Below, piece by piece: positions 45,057 to 53,461 of a DNA stretch of 64,000 nt; the stretch's first letter is position 1; each line of letters opens with the position of its first letter. The stretch is from Pelagimonas sp. (GTDB taxonomy: Bacteria > Pseudomonadota > Alphaproteobacteria > Rhodobacterales > Rhodobacteraceae), in NCBI GenBank assembly GCA_025210265.1, contig JAOASD010000005.1, positions 124,001 through 188,000 of the forward strand, read 5' to 3'. A program made the translations under genes and the position numbers. The notes under the pieces are model-generated. The model worked only from the letters and a program-made list of their open reading frames with translations. It searched no databases and was not told the DNA's origin.

Positions 45057-45082
45057 GCGGGCCCTTTGGGGCCCGTTTTTTA
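45057..45082 (+). terminator. Intrinsic terminator of amtB
   Basis: Stem CGGGCCC-TTTG-GGGCCCG (45058-45075) followed directly by six T residues, 24 bp after the amtB stop. This is a textbook Rho-independent terminator. Confidence 0.9.
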
Positions 45083-45090
45083 TTGGTTTC

Positions 45091-45177
45091 GGATCGCTGG
45101 CGCGATCCGACAGATCGGGGGAGGCACTGCCTCCCCCGGACCCCCTCCGGAGGTATTTTTACCAAGAAGAAGATGTA
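45091..45177 (+). repeat. GTATTTTT/AAGAAG repeat, copy E
   Basis: Hairpin GGATCGC-TGGC-GCGATCC (45091-45108), then GGGGGAGGC-ACT-GCCTCCCCC (45117-45137), then CCCCCTCCGGAGGTATTTTT and ACCAAGAAGAAG. The order is the same as in copy C at 12.3 kb. It is followed immediately by a GTAGGGTGGG palindrome. Confidence 0.8.
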
Positions 45178-45197
45178 GGGTGGGTTTTCAACCCACC
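45175..45197 (+). repeat. GTAGGGTGGG palindrome, third copy
   Basis: GTAG followed by GGTGGGTT-TTC-AACCCACC, identical in its core to the copy at 28396-28418. It lies a few bases after the stop codon of the leftward MmgE/PrpD gene. Confidence 0.8.
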
Positions 45198-45201
45198 GTG
45201 C

Positions 45202-46470
45202 CTAGATCTGGGTAATGAGCGCGGCGAGGTCGTTGGTCTCAATAGCCTGCCAGATCTTTTGCGCTTTACCTTTGCCGATCAGGCTGCACGCCTTTGCCTG
45301 CAGGCGGGTCTGACGGGTTGCCAGCGGCATGGGTGTGTTGAGGTCATATGTGGCTTCGACCCAGTGGCCGTTAATTTTCAGGCGCAGATTGGCCGCGGTT
45401 TCGGGTAGGTTTTCAGAGCCTGTGACGGTGACCTTGTCGCGCAGCGCGGTGATTTTCGGATCCTGACAGAGCGCATCTGAATAGGTGTTCAGCGCGGCGG
45501 TGTCATGGCCAAGCAGGCTGAGCGCGCTTACCATGCGGTAGGAAAATTTGGCCTCTAGCCCCGTTTGGGGCGCGGGTTGGTTGCAGACGGTCAGCCAGCG
45601 CGGATGGGTGGTGATGTCTACCGCTTCTATCGCGTCAGGGTCTATCGGTTTCAGGCTCGAGAGCGCCTCGAGCGTGGCATGCAGACCGTGGCAGCAGGCG
45701 TGGAATTTGTGGCTGATCTGGGTGAACAGGAAACCCGGCGCGTCGCTATCTGCGCCATCCGCGTGATGGGTGGCGAAAAAGCCATTCTGCCCCTCCAGCG
45801 CGTCGGGGTTGGATTGGAAACCACGCGCGGCGAGCAAGGCGGCCTCGACCCCGGCAGAGGCGGCGAGACCCGCATTATAGGGTTTGCCCATGCTGCCGAA
45901 TTGCGATTTGAGCCCGGCGGCGCGGGTGCTGACCAGACCGATGGCGTGGCCCATCTGGCTGTCGCTGAGCTGTAGCAGAAGGCCTGCGGCAATCGTCGCG
46001 CCAAACGCGCCTGCGGTCGCCGTCTGGTGATAGCCGATCTGGTAATGCCCACGCCCAAGGCGGATGCCGATGCGAATCGAGGCTTCGACCCCGGCGAGGC
46101 TGGCGCGCAGAAAGGCGTCAAAGGGGATATCCTGCGCCTCGGCCACGGCCAGCGCGGCGGGCAGCACGGCCACGGAGGGGTGGCCGATATGGGCGAAATG
46201 GGTGTCGTCGTAATCCAGCGCGTGGGATGTCGCGCCATTCACAAGCGCGGCAGCGCGCATCGGGGCGCGGCCTTTGCCCAACAGGCTGGCTTGTGGCGCG
46301 CCGCCCTCGTCTAGCGCCATGTCACGGCAGATCTGCGCCACGGGTTCCTGCGCGCCCGCAATGCCGCAGGCCATCCAATCCAGCAGGCTGAGCCGCATCA
46401 TCTGCAGCGCCTCTGGTGTGGGCTCTGCCAATGCGGGTTGCAGCCAGCGGGAGTGGATCAGGTCAGCCAT
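45202..46470 (-). CDS. MmgE/PrpD family protein
   Basis: A 422-residue protein of the 2-methylcitrate dehydratase / cis-aconitate decarboxylase family. Recognisable segments are LLDWMACGIAGAQEP near the start, GHPSVAVLPAALAVAEA, and ISHKFHACCHGLHATLEAL. The substrate cannot be told: the family includes methylcitrate dehydratase and iminodisuccinate epimerase, and no prp genes are nearby. ATG 46470 overlaps the end of the RatA/COQ10 gene by eight bases, so the two are co-translated. Confidence 0.88.
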   Translation of the reverse strand: MADLIHSRWLQPALAEPTPEALQMMRLSLLDWMACGIAGAQEPVAQICRDMALDEGGAPQASLLGKGRAPMRAAALVNGATSHALDYDDTHFAHIGHPSVAVLPAALAVAEAQDIPFDAFLRASLAGVEASIRIGIRLGRGHYQIGYHQTATAGAFGATIAAGLLLQLSDSQMGHAIGLVSTRAAGLKSQFGSMGKPYNAGLAASAGVEAALLAARGFQSNPDALEGQNGFFATHHADGADSDAPGFLFTQISHKFHACCHGLHATLEALSSLKPIDPDAIEAVDITTHPRWLTVCNQPAPQTGLEAKFSYRMVSALSLLGHDTAALNTYSDALCQDPKITALRDKVTVTGSENLPETAANLRLKINGHWVEATYDLNTPMPLATRQTRLQAKACSLIGKGKAQKIWQAIETNDLAALITQI

Positions 46471-46909
46471 GCAATTCCTTTGCGCGCTCTTCAAAGGCGC
46501 GGACAATGCGTTGCATCGCCTCGAAAAAGAACATGCCCGCCGCCTTTTGCAGGATCACGTTCTTGAATTCGAAATCCACATGGAAGGAGACGTTGCAGCC
46601 GCCTTCGGCCGCGTCTTCGAACTGCCATTTGGAGATCAGATGTTTGAACGGTCCGTCCAGATATTCGGTGTCGATCCGGCGATCCCCGGGCCACAGGGTC
46701 ACGCGCGAGCCGAATCTTTCACGGAAAACCTTAAAGCTGATCACCAGATCGGCCAGCATGACCTGATGGTCGCCCTTGTCCTCGGTCGAGCGGATGCGCG
46801 CGGCGGCGGTCCAGGGCAGGAATTTCGGATAGCTGCCCACATCCCCCACCAGATCATACATCTGCTGGGCGCTATATGGCAGGTGCCGGGTTTCGGAATG
46901 GGTCGGCAT
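46463..46909 (-). CDS. RatA/COQ10-type START-domain protein
   Basis: A 148-residue protein of the polyketide-cyclase-like START fold. The N-terminus MPTHSETRHLPYSAQQMYDLVGDVGSYPKFLPW and the WQFEDAAEGGCNVSFHVDFEFKN segment match the RatA / coenzyme Q-binding COQ10 family. In alphaproteobacteria it most likely helps quinone function. The name RatA comes from a proposed ribosome-association toxin in E. coli. ATG 46909 is chosen. An open extension to 46933 is short. It is divergent from hpt. Confidence 0.88.
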   Translation of the reverse strand: MPTHSETRHLPYSAQQMYDLVGDVGSYPKFLPWTAAARIRSTEDKGDHQVMLADLVISFKVFRERFGSRVTLWPGDRRIDTEYLDGPFKHLISKWQFEDAAEGGCNVSFHVDFEFKNVILQKAAGMFFFEAMQRIVRAFEERAKELHG

Positions 46910-46980
46910 GTCGCCCCCTTGCCTAAGTGACAATGGCGCGTCATGTCGTATGTTTGGAAGGGAAATTCAAGGGAATCCCG

Positions 46981-47523
46981 ATGACACAGCGTCCTTATGT
47001 CGTAGATCAGATGATTTCGGCCAAAACCATCGCCGCGCGGATCGAGGATCTGGCGCGCGAGATCGAAACCGAATTTGCCAGCGTGGACAAGCTGGTGGTG
47101 GTTGGGCTCTTAAGGGGGTCTTTTGTGTTTATCGCCGATCTGGTGCGCGAGCTGAACCTGGATGTGGAGGTCGACTTTCTGGAGGCCTCGTCTTACGGCA
47201 ACGCCACGGAATCCTCGCGCGAGGTGCGAATCCTCAAAGATCTGCGCGGCGGGATCGAGGGGCGCGATGTGCTGGTGGTCGAGGATATCGTCGATACCGG
47301 CCACACGATGAAGCATGTTCTGGGGCTGCTGAATGCGCGCAAACCGCATAAGCTGCGCTCGATCGCGCTGCTGGACAAACCATCCCGGCGCGAGGCGGAT
47401 GTGCGGGCGGATTGGACCGGGTTCGAGATCCCCGATGAGTTTGTGGTCGGCTACGGCATTGATTTTGCACAGCACAATCGCAACCTGCCCTTTATCGGCA
47501 AGGTTCGATTTACTGAGGACTGA
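46981..47523 (+). CDS. hpt: Hypoxanthine phosphoribosyltransferase
   Basis: Purine salvage enzyme converting hypoxanthine (and guanine) with PRPP to IMP or GMP. The 180-residue protein has the PRPP-binding motif [14 protein letters not shown] and the flexible-loop region [16 protein letters not shown] 46981 begins [22 protein letters not shown] longer frame from 46927 is unlikely. It is followed by the hairpin at 47539. Confidence 0.93.
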   Translation: MTQRPYVVDQMISAKTIAARIEDLAREIETEFASVDKLVVVGLLRGSFVFIADLVRELNLDVEVDFLEASSYGNATESSREVRILKDLRGGIEGRDVLVVEDIVDTGHTMKHVLGLLNARKPHKLRSIALLDKPSRREADVRADWTGFEIPDEFVVGYGIDFAQHNRNLPFIGKVRFTED

Positions 47524-47538
47524 GATCCGGGACTGGCG

Positions 47539-47560
47539 AAAATCAGCTTTGGCTGATTTT
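47539..47560 (+). terminator. Hairpin after hpt
   Basis: AAAATCAGC-TTTG-GCTGATTTT, a 9-bp perfect stem 16 bases after the hpt stop. It has T residues in its own 3' arm but no further T tract. It faces a similar hairpin at the lipA end. Confidence 0.55.
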
Positions 47561-47631
47561 GCCCGCAGCGCGGCGATCCGCCGTGCTACCTCAATTTAGA
47601 ACGCCGTCGCCTGCCCCAAGTGGGACGGGTG

Positions 47632-47655
47632 CAAGATCAGCCTTTGCTGATCTTG
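47632..47655 (-). terminator. Hairpin overlapping the lipA stop codon
   Basis: CAAGATCAGC-CTTT-GCTGATCTTG, a 10-bp perfect stem that contains the last lipA codons and the TGA stop (47637-47639). Read leftward it ends with CTTG. It resembles the hpt hairpin, with a shared ATCAGC core. Confidence 0.55.
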
Positions 47656-48587
47656 GCCTGACGCGCCGCGCGCAGGCGGGCAAAATCGTCGCCCGCGTGG
47701 TAGGACGAGCGTGTCAGCGGGGTCGCCGACACCATCAGGAATCCTTTGCCATAGGCGGATTTTTCGTAACCTGCGAATTCTTCGGGCGTCACAAAACGAT
47801 CCACCTTGTGGTGTTTCGGTGTCGGCTGCAGATACTGACCAATAGTCAAAAAATCCACATCCGCCGCGCGCATGTCATCCATGACCTGCAGCACCTGCGG
47901 GCGGTCTTCGCCCAGGCCAACCATGATACCGGATTTGGTAAAGATCGAGGGATCCAGTTCCTTGACCCGCTGCAGCAGGCGCAGCGAGTGGAAATAGCGG
48001 GCGCCGGGGCGCACGGTCAGATACAGGCCCGGCACGGTTTCAAGGTTGTGGTTGAACACATCCGGGCGGGCCTCGACCACGGTTTCCAGCGCGCTGTCAT
48101 CGCATTTCAGAAAATCCGGGGTCAGGATTTCGATCGTGGTCTTGGGCGAGCGGTGACGCACGGCGCGGATGGTCTGGGCGAAATGCTCGGCCCCGCCATC
48201 TTCCAGATCGTCGCGGTCGACGCTGGTGATCACAACATGGTTCAGGCCCAGTTTCTGCACCGCATCGGCCACGCGCCCCGGTTCGAACACATCCAGCGTA
48301 TCGGGCCGGCCTGTGGCCACGTTGCAGAAGGTACAGCCGCGGGTGCAGATCTCGCCCATGATCATCATGGTGGCGTGGCCCTGATTCCAGCATTCACCGG
48401 CATTGGGGCAGCCCGCCTCTTCGCAGACCGTCACCAGGTTATGTTCCCGCATGATGCGGCGGGTGTCATTATACCCCTCGCCGCCCGGCGCACGCACCCG
48501 GATCCAATCCGGTTTCTTGGGCTGGGCATTGTCGGGACGGTGGGCTTTTTCGGGGTGGCGCTCTGACGGAATTTTGAGATCACGCAT
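47637..48587 (-). CDS. lipA: Lipoyl synthase LipA
   Basis: Radical SAM enzyme that inserts two sulfur atoms into octanoyl groups to make lipoate. The 316-residue protein has the auxiliary-cluster cysteines [12 protein letters not shown] and the radical SAM motif [10 protein letters not shown], and near the C-terminus [10 protein letters not shown], whose first Ser in the RSSY motif is the auxiliary-cluster ligand. ATG 48587 starts [14 protein letters not shown]. The open frame to 48728 lies in a structured leader and is not coding. Confidence 0.96.
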   Translation of the reverse strand: MRDLKIPSERHPEKAHRPDNAQPKKPDWIRVRAPGGEGYNDTRRIMREHNLVTVCEEAGCPNAGECWNQGHATMMIMGEICTRGCTFCNVATGRPDTLDVFEPGRVADAVQKLGLNHVVITSVDRDDLEDGGAEHFAQTIRAVRHRSPKTTIEILTPDFLKCDDSALETVVEARPDVFNHNLETVPGLYLTVRPGARYFHSLRLLQRVKELDPSIFTKSGIMVGLGEDRPQVLQVMDDMRAADVDFLTIGQYLQPTPKHHKVDRFVTPEEFAGYEKSAYGKGFLMVSATPLTRSSYHAGDDFARLRAARQAKISKG

Positions 48588-48634
48588 GGATTTTTCCCCG
48601 AGAGAAGTTGCTGCGCCTCCTCTACTACAGCATT

Positions 48635-48709
48635 TGCAGGGGGTGTTACCAGTACCGCTTGGACTGAACTCCAGGTGGCGCATCCCCAAGTTGACCAGTA
48701 CCCCCTGCA
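48635..48709 (-). promoter_or_regulatory. Inverted-repeat element in the lipA leader
   Basis: TGCAGGGGGT (48635-48644) and ACCCCCTGCA (48700-48709) form a perfect 10-bp outer stem. Inside lies a CTTGG/CCAAG stem (48658-48662 with 48686-48690) and two copies of ACCAGTACC (48648-48656 and 48694-48702). It sits 48-122 bases upstream of the lipA start and matches no riboswitch I recognise. Confidence 0.5.
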
Positions 48710-48842
48710 CCCAAAGCCTTGATTTCACAGGGTAGGACGCCAGTTCACCGCTGTGACATCATGCAAAATACGCAGGGCAGATCTGCGTCAATGCGCCCTG
48801 AAACACGGCACATCTGCGCAAGTTTGTCCCCAGATCGCAGTG

Positions 48843-49955
48843 TCAGCCCAGCAAATCGCCCCCGCTCGCGGCGCGCTCTTCGTAATGGCGGCGCAGGCGT
48901 TGCAGCGCGATACGCAGCACAACTTTGCCCGAACGGGCCGACCAGCCCAGAGATTTTTCGGTGGTTTCCAGCCCTTCAAGGTAGCAGCAGCAGCGCAGCG
49001 CCACATCGCCCAGGCCGGGCCCCAGATCGCGCAAGGCAGCCTCTAGCCGGGTGCGGGCAGACTGGCTGCCAGGGGTCGCTTTGGCATCTGTGCTAGGCCC
49101 GGCGCTGAGGAACTGATCCCAATTCTGCACGCTGCCCGGATCCATCTGTGCCAGTTCGAAATCCTCGCGCAGCCGTTCACCCGCCGACACCAGCACATCG
49201 CTGAGAAAGGGCACGCCCTCTTTGTCGCGGCGGCGCGCCAGCGCGGTCAGCGGGCTTTCGACCAGCGTATAGCGCCCTTTGCGCGCGCGGGGATCGCGGT
49301 CGATTTCCTCCAGCGCCTCGCTGGCTGCGCGCCCGGTGTCAAAGCCCGCCTGCGCCTCGGCAAAGCCGCGTATGCGGGTTTCTTCCTCTGCCACCAGCTT
49401 GCCCAGCGCGGCGCGCCCGGCCGCGGTGATGCGATAGCGCGAAATCCGCCCCGGTGCATCGCAGGAAATCCAGTCCTTCAGCGCCATGGCCTGCGCGATG
49501 GTCGAATCCACCACCGCCGTGCGGGCGCTGCCACCCTCGCCGGTGTCGCGCACCACCACGGCCTTGTCCATTTCAGCGGCCACCGCCAGCACCGCACCGG
49601 TTTCGCACAGCCGCCGCAGAACCCGGCGCGATTCGCGCGCAAGGGTGGTTTCATCCGGCGTTGCCGGGAATTCAATATGTGCCGTCATCGACTCTCTGTC
49701 CCTTTCAGAGTGTAACGTCCGATATGACGCTGCCTGTTTCCCCAAATGTTTCAGGGCTGCATCAATAAGTGGATCGTCCCGTCGGGTTTCGATTCGACGC
49801 ACCTGGCGCAAAACGGTAGACGCGTGACAGCCGGCATGGCGCGCCAAGGCGCGGATGGACTGTCCCTGTTCTGTATGCGCGAGGTAGACCCGCGCCGCGT
49901 CCGGGACCCATTTGGGTAGCCGGGCGCTCTGTTTGCCTGAGCTGGCTTCGATCAT
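48843..49955 (-). CDS. Helix-turn-helix protein with DUF6456-like C-terminus
   Basis: A 370-residue protein. Near the start, TEQGQSIRALARHAGCHASTVLRQVRRIE is a helix-turn-helix. The middle has a winged-helix-like stretch (IAQAMALKDWISCDAPGRISRYRITAAGRAALGKL), and the C-terminal part (LRDLGPGLGDVALRCCCYLEGLETTEKSLGWSARSGKVVL) fits the DUF6456 family that I recall from Rhodobacteraceae. It is a likely DNA-binding regulator of unknown target. ATG 49955 is preferred to 49991. It diverges from a DUF6477-like gene. Confidence 0.7.
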   Translation of the reverse strand: MIEASSGKQSARLPKWVPDAARVYLAHTEQGQSIRALARHAGCHASTVLRQVRRIETRRDDPLIDAALKHLGKQAASYRTLHSERDRESMTAHIEFPATPDETTLARESRRVLRRLCETGAVLAVAAEMDKAVVVRDTGEGGSARTAVVDSTIAQAMALKDWISCDAPGRISRYRITAAGRAALGKLVAEEETRIRGFAEAQAGFDTGRAASEALEEIDRDPRARKGRYTLVESPLTALARRRDKEGVPFLSDVLVSAGERLREDFELAQMDPGSVQNWDQFLSAGPSTDAKATPGSQSARTRLEAALRDLGPGLGDVALRCCCYLEGLETTEKSLGWSARSGKVVLRIALQRLRRHYEERAASGGDLLG

Positions 49956-50187
49956 CGGTCCCTTCCCCTGGACGTCAAGATATCCACACAATTATCCCCA
50001 TGGATGAGTCGCAACCTAGGCGTGTGCTGGTTACTCCAAAGTTAAAATTGCGGACAAGCATGAGAATTTGCTGAATTTTCTAAACAGGGCCGTAACCCAA
50101 CGCGCGCAGCGAACGATGCCCACGCAACGCCCCCCAACCTTGTGGGATTGTGTCTGCGGGGAATCACTGTGCGAAAGGAAACCCAAA

Positions 50188-50484
50188 ATGAAGGATGTAC
50201 TTGGACTGCTCAATGATCTGCGCCGCCCGCGCCTGTTGATCCGCGCCGCTCGTATCGGGGCGCAGGACTATCGCCGCGATGCGCAGCTGCATCGCCTGCT
50301 GGGCTATGGCGGGCTGCCGCGCCACGGCGCTGCGCTGATGCGGCTGATGGAACTGGAAGGCGAACAGAATGAGCGCCGCAAAAGCGCCGATGCGGGTTAT
50401 AGCGTCGCCCGCCATGTGGAGTTGCTGGTCGCGATGATGGGCGAAGCCCGCCTGCTGCGCGAAACCCGCGCCGCCCGTGCCTGA
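50188..50484 (+). CDS. Small DUF6477-like protein
   Basis: A 98-residue, Arg- and Leu-rich soluble protein (MKDVLGLLNDLRRPRLLIRAARIGAQDYRRDAQLHRLLG...) conserved in Rhodobacteraceae as far as I remember, with no known function. ATG 50188 has AAAGGA upstream. The longer frame from 50068 is not supported. It is divergently arranged with the DUF6456-like HTH gene across about 230 bp, suggesting linked regulation. Confidence 0.75.
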   Translation: MKDVLGLLNDLRRPRLLIRAARIGAQDYRRDAQLHRLLGYGGLPRHGAALMRLMELEGEQNERRKSADAGYSVARHVELLVAMMGEARLLRETRAARA

Positions 50485-50533
50485 TCCCGCTGGCCCGCCC
50501 TTGGGGAAGCGGTTCGGGCCGACGCATCAGACA

Positions 50534-50563
50534 AAGAAAAAGGGGCGGTCGCGCCGCCCCCTT
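50534..50563 (-). terminator. Intrinsic terminator of the MttB-family gene
   Basis: Stem GGGGCGG-TCGCG-CCGCCCC (50542-50560). On the minus strand it is followed by CCTTTTTCTTT. It lies about 25 bp after the stop of the leftward methyltransferase gene. Confidence 0.85.
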
Positions 50564-50584
50564 CTGATCCGATTGCCCTGAAAA

Positions 50585-52123
50585 TCAGGTAAAGCTGTCG
50601 GGCATACTGGCCTTTTTCTCGGCCACATAGGCGGACAGGGCCTCGTTGATTGCGGGGTCCATGGCCGGTTGCTGATAGTTGTCCAGCAGCGTCTTGACCC
50701 GTGCGGTCGCCAGAGTCGAGGTGTCGCGCGCGCCCTCTTCGGACCAGGTCTCAAAGGTCTTGTTGTCCAGCAGGTCAGAGCGCCAGAACGCGTCCTTAAA
50801 GTTCTTGTGGGTGTGTGCACAGTCGAAATAGTTGTTCCCGTCGGGGCCAACTTCGCGCAGTGCATCCATCGCCTGGGCGTTTTCGTCCATGGCAATGCCC
50901 TGCGCCATCTTGTGCAGCGTGCCCAGCTGATCCGCATCCATGACGAATTTTTCGAAGGACGCGACCAGACCGCCTTCCAGCCAGCCGCAGGAATGCAGCA
51001 TAAAGTTCACACCGGCCAGCAGGCCCATGTTCAGCGAGTTCGCGGTTTCATAACCGGCCTGCGCATCGGGCAGTTTCGACCCGGTGAACGACCCGGCAGA
51101 ACGATAAGGCAGGCCCAGACGGCGGGCCAGCTGACCCACGCCATAGGTGACCTGGCTGGCTTCGGGGGTGCCAAAGGTCGGTGCGCCCGACCCCATGTCG
51201 ATCGAGCTGACAAACGCGCCCATAATCACCGGCGCGCCTTTGCGCACCAGCTGGGAATAGGCGATGCCCGCCAGAACTTCGGCCAGAACCTGTGTCAGAG
51301 TGCCCGCCACACTGACCGGTGCCATGGCACCGCCCACGATAAAGGGCGACACGATGCAGGCCTGATTGTTCTGCGCATAGACCTCAAGCGCGCCCATCAT
51401 CACATCGTCGAAGGTCATCGGCGAGTTGATGTTGACCAGCGAGGTCATCACGGTGTTTTCCTGCACGAAATCCTTACCGAACAGGATGCCCGCCATATCG
51501 ACGCTGTCCTGTGCACGGCTGGGATCGGTGACCGAGCCCATGAACGGTTTGTCCGACAGGGTCATGTGGGCGTGCAGCATGTCCAGGTGACGCTTGTTCA
51601 CAGGCACATCGGTCGGTTCGCAAACGGTGCCGCCGGAATGGTGCAGCCATTTGGACATATAGCCCAGCTTCACGAAGTTGCGGAAATCTTCCATCGTGGC
51701 GTAGCGACGGCCACCGGCGGCATCGCGCACAAAGGGAGGGCCGTAAATCGGGGCCAGAACCAGATTGCGCCCGCCGATTTCCACGCTGCGCTCGGGGTTG
51801 CGCGCGTGCTGGGTAAAGCTGGAGGGCGCGGTCTTGATCAGTTCGCGCGCCAGGCCACGGGGGATGCGCACACGTTCATCACGGACATCGGCACCGGCGT
51901 CTTTCCAGCGGGCAAGCGCGCCGGGGTTGTTCACGAAGTTGACGCCGACCTCTTCCAGCAGGGTCTCGGCGTTATATTCGATGATTTCCAGCGCCTCGTC
52001 ATTCAGCAGCTCGAAATTGGGGATGTTGCGCGTGATGTATTTCGCGGTGTCAACGCTGACCGCGGTGCGTGCTGCGCGACGGGCTGCGCCGCCGCCGCCC
52101 CGCTTGCGTGCTCTCTCTGCCAT
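50585..52123 (-). CDS. Trimethylamine methyltransferase (MttB) family protein, non-pyrrolysine
   Basis: A 512-residue TIM-barrel methyltransferase of the MttB superfamily, which moves methyl groups from quaternary amines such as glycine betaine to a corrinoid protein. The frame is uninterrupted, with no amber codon, so it is of the non-pyrrolysine (MtgB-like) group. Typical segments are APIYGPPFVRDAAGGRRYATMEDF and TSLVNINSPMTFDDVMMGAL. The Arg/Gly/Ala-rich N-terminus is unusual. A corrinoid protein and a homocysteine-methyltransferase-like protein 4-8 kb away could complete a betaine-to-homocysteine route. The substrate is inferred. Confidence 0.88.
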   Translation of the reverse strand: MAERARKRGGGGAARRAARTAVSVDTAKYITRNIPNFELLNDEALEIIEYNAETLLEEVGVNFVNNPGALARWKDAGADVRDERVRIPRGLARELIKTAPSSFTQHARNPERSVEIGGRNLVLAPIYGPPFVRDAAGGRRYATMEDFRNFVKLGYMSKWLHHSGGTVCEPTDVPVNKRHLDMLHAHMTLSDKPFMGSVTDPSRAQDSVDMAGILFGKDFVQENTVMTSLVNINSPMTFDDVMMGALEVYAQNNQACIVSPFIVGGAMAPVSVAGTLTQVLAEVLAGIAYSQLVRKGAPVIMGAFVSSIDMGSGAPTFGTPEASQVTYGVGQLARRLGLPYRSAGSFTGSKLPDAQAGYETANSLNMGLLAGVNFMLHSCGWLEGGLVASFEKFVMDADQLGTLHKMAQGIAMDENAQAMDALREVGPDGNNYFDCAHTHKNFKDAFWRSDLLDNKTFETWSEEGARDTSTLATARVKTLLDNYQQPAMDPAINEALSAYVAEKKASMPDSFT

Positions 52124-52361
52124 GAGTGATGCCCTCCTGAAGGGAAATTTCGAGATATTCCATCCGTGTTAGCCCGGCATATAGCCAATCTGCCTCTGGG
52201 ATGCGGCGCTTAAGGGGGGAAAACGACATTTCCAAACCAAAAGCGATATCTCTGCCACGCTGACGGCCTGCCATGCGGTCGGTCTTTGCTTTGACCCGGC
52301 CCGGCGCTTGGGGCACTCTGACCGTCCTGAGGGAGAGACAGGGCAGGAGGAACCGCACATC

Positions 52362-53057
52362 ATGAGCAGCCAGACAGTCAGGCAGATCAACACCGACCGC
52401 AATGACCTGACCGCCGCCGAAATCGGCGCGGTGGCGCATTTATACCGTGGCGAGGTCTATCGCAGCACGATCTGGCGCACCCGGCTGGACACCACGACCA
52501 ACTGGGCTGTGGTCACGCTGGGGGTGGCGCTGTCGATCAGCTTTGCCTCGCCCGATGCGTCGCCTTTGCCGCTGGTGCTGGTGGGGGTGCTGATCATCCT
52601 GTTTCTCATGCTGGAGGCCCGGCGCTATCGCTATTTCAATGTCTGGCGCGCCCGCGCCCGCTGGCTGGAAACCCATTTCTACGCCCCCATGCTGTATGAT
52701 GGTGATCTGCACCTAGAGGAAAACTGGCAGAAGGTGCTGGCCGAGGACTACATGCACCCGACCTATCACATCGGCACCCTGACCGCGATGGGCCGACGCA
52801 TCCGGCGCAACTATCTGTGGATTCTGCTGATTCAGACCCTGGCCTTTGCCGGCAAGATCGCCGTGCACCCCTTTCCCGTCACCAGCTGGGAACTGGCCAC
52901 GATGCGTGCCGATATTGGCCCCCTGCCCGGCGAGGCGGTGATCGGGTTTGGCATCCTCTATATCGTCGTCTGGAGCGGGCTGGCCTATTGGTCCTGGCGC
53001 AATGACGTCACGCGGGCGCAGGCGCGCGGCGCGGAAAAATCAAACAGTATGGGCTAG
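52362..53057 (+). CDS. DUF2270 membrane protein
   Basis: A 231-residue protein with two pairs of hydrophobic helices (NWAVVTLGVALSISFA with PLPLVLVGVLIILFLML; LWILLIQTLAFAGKI with VIGFGILYIVVWSGLAYW) separated by a hydrophilic section beginning EARRYRYFNVWRARARWLETHFY, which is characteristic of DUF2270. Function is unknown. ATG 52362 has AGGAGG eight bases upstream. It diverges from the MttB-family gene. Confidence 0.82.
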   Translation: MSSQTVRQINTDRNDLTAAEIGAVAHLYRGEVYRSTIWRTRLDTTTNWAVVTLGVALSISFASPDASPLPLVLVGVLIILFLMLEARRYRYFNVWRARARWLETHFYAPMLYDGDLHLEENWQKVLAEDYMHPTYHIGTLTAMGRRIRRNYLWILLIQTLAFAGKIAVHPFPVTSWELATMRADIGPLPGEAVIGFGILYIVVWSGLAYWSWRNDVTRAQARGAEKSNSMG

Positions 53058-53461
53058 GCTCAGGGCCCACTAATTTACGGCGCTCAGCATGGAAAAATAC
53101 ACGGTATCAGTGGTTTGGGTTCCGCAGACAAGGCTGGTTGCCTTTGCAAGGGATCCACACCGCTGAGAGCGTGCATTTCTCCATGCCCGTCACCCCGAAG
53201 GCGTGCCACGAAACTGTCCCAAAGGGGTGCCAATAAAATGACATGCCTTTGGCATAGCGGGTTTGCCGGATTTTGCCCCAGCCTGCGTTATATGCCCTGG
53301 AAATAGAAAACTATTCCTGTGGGCATATGCCTGGTCTGGAGCAAAATCTGGCAAACTGAGCGTTGCAAATTAATGGGTCCTGAGCCTGGACTCAGGCGCA
53401 TTCGCCGCCCAAGGCGCAAGAACAGGCTTGCATCACCGCCCGCCCCTGCATAATTGAGCGC
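53058..53461. other. Gene-free region upstream of guaA
   Basis: About 400 bp with no credible gene and unlike its surroundings in base composition. It contains small hairpins (ATGCC-TTT-GGCAT at 53243-53255 and CCTGAG-CCTGGA-CTCAGG at 53379-53396) and a 96-nt near-complete hairpin at 53261-53356. No purine riboswitch is recognisable. Confidence 0.6.
53261..53356. repeat. 96-nt imperfect hairpin upstream of guaA
   Basis: The two arms pair over about 46 positions: outer GTTTGCC/GGCAAAC, then GATTTTGC/GCAAAATC, ATATGCCC/GGGCATAT and GGAAATAG/CTATTCC around an AAAA loop. Differences include G-U wobbles at 53268/53349 and 53285/53332. It is MITE-like in size and terminal symmetry, or a structured leader element of guaA. 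Confidence 0.7.

Noticed and set aside
53115-53306. Short open frame (63 codons) upstream of guaA
   Set aside because: No Shine-Dalgarno sequence or recognisable motif, and its end lies inside the long hairpin. More likely noncoding.
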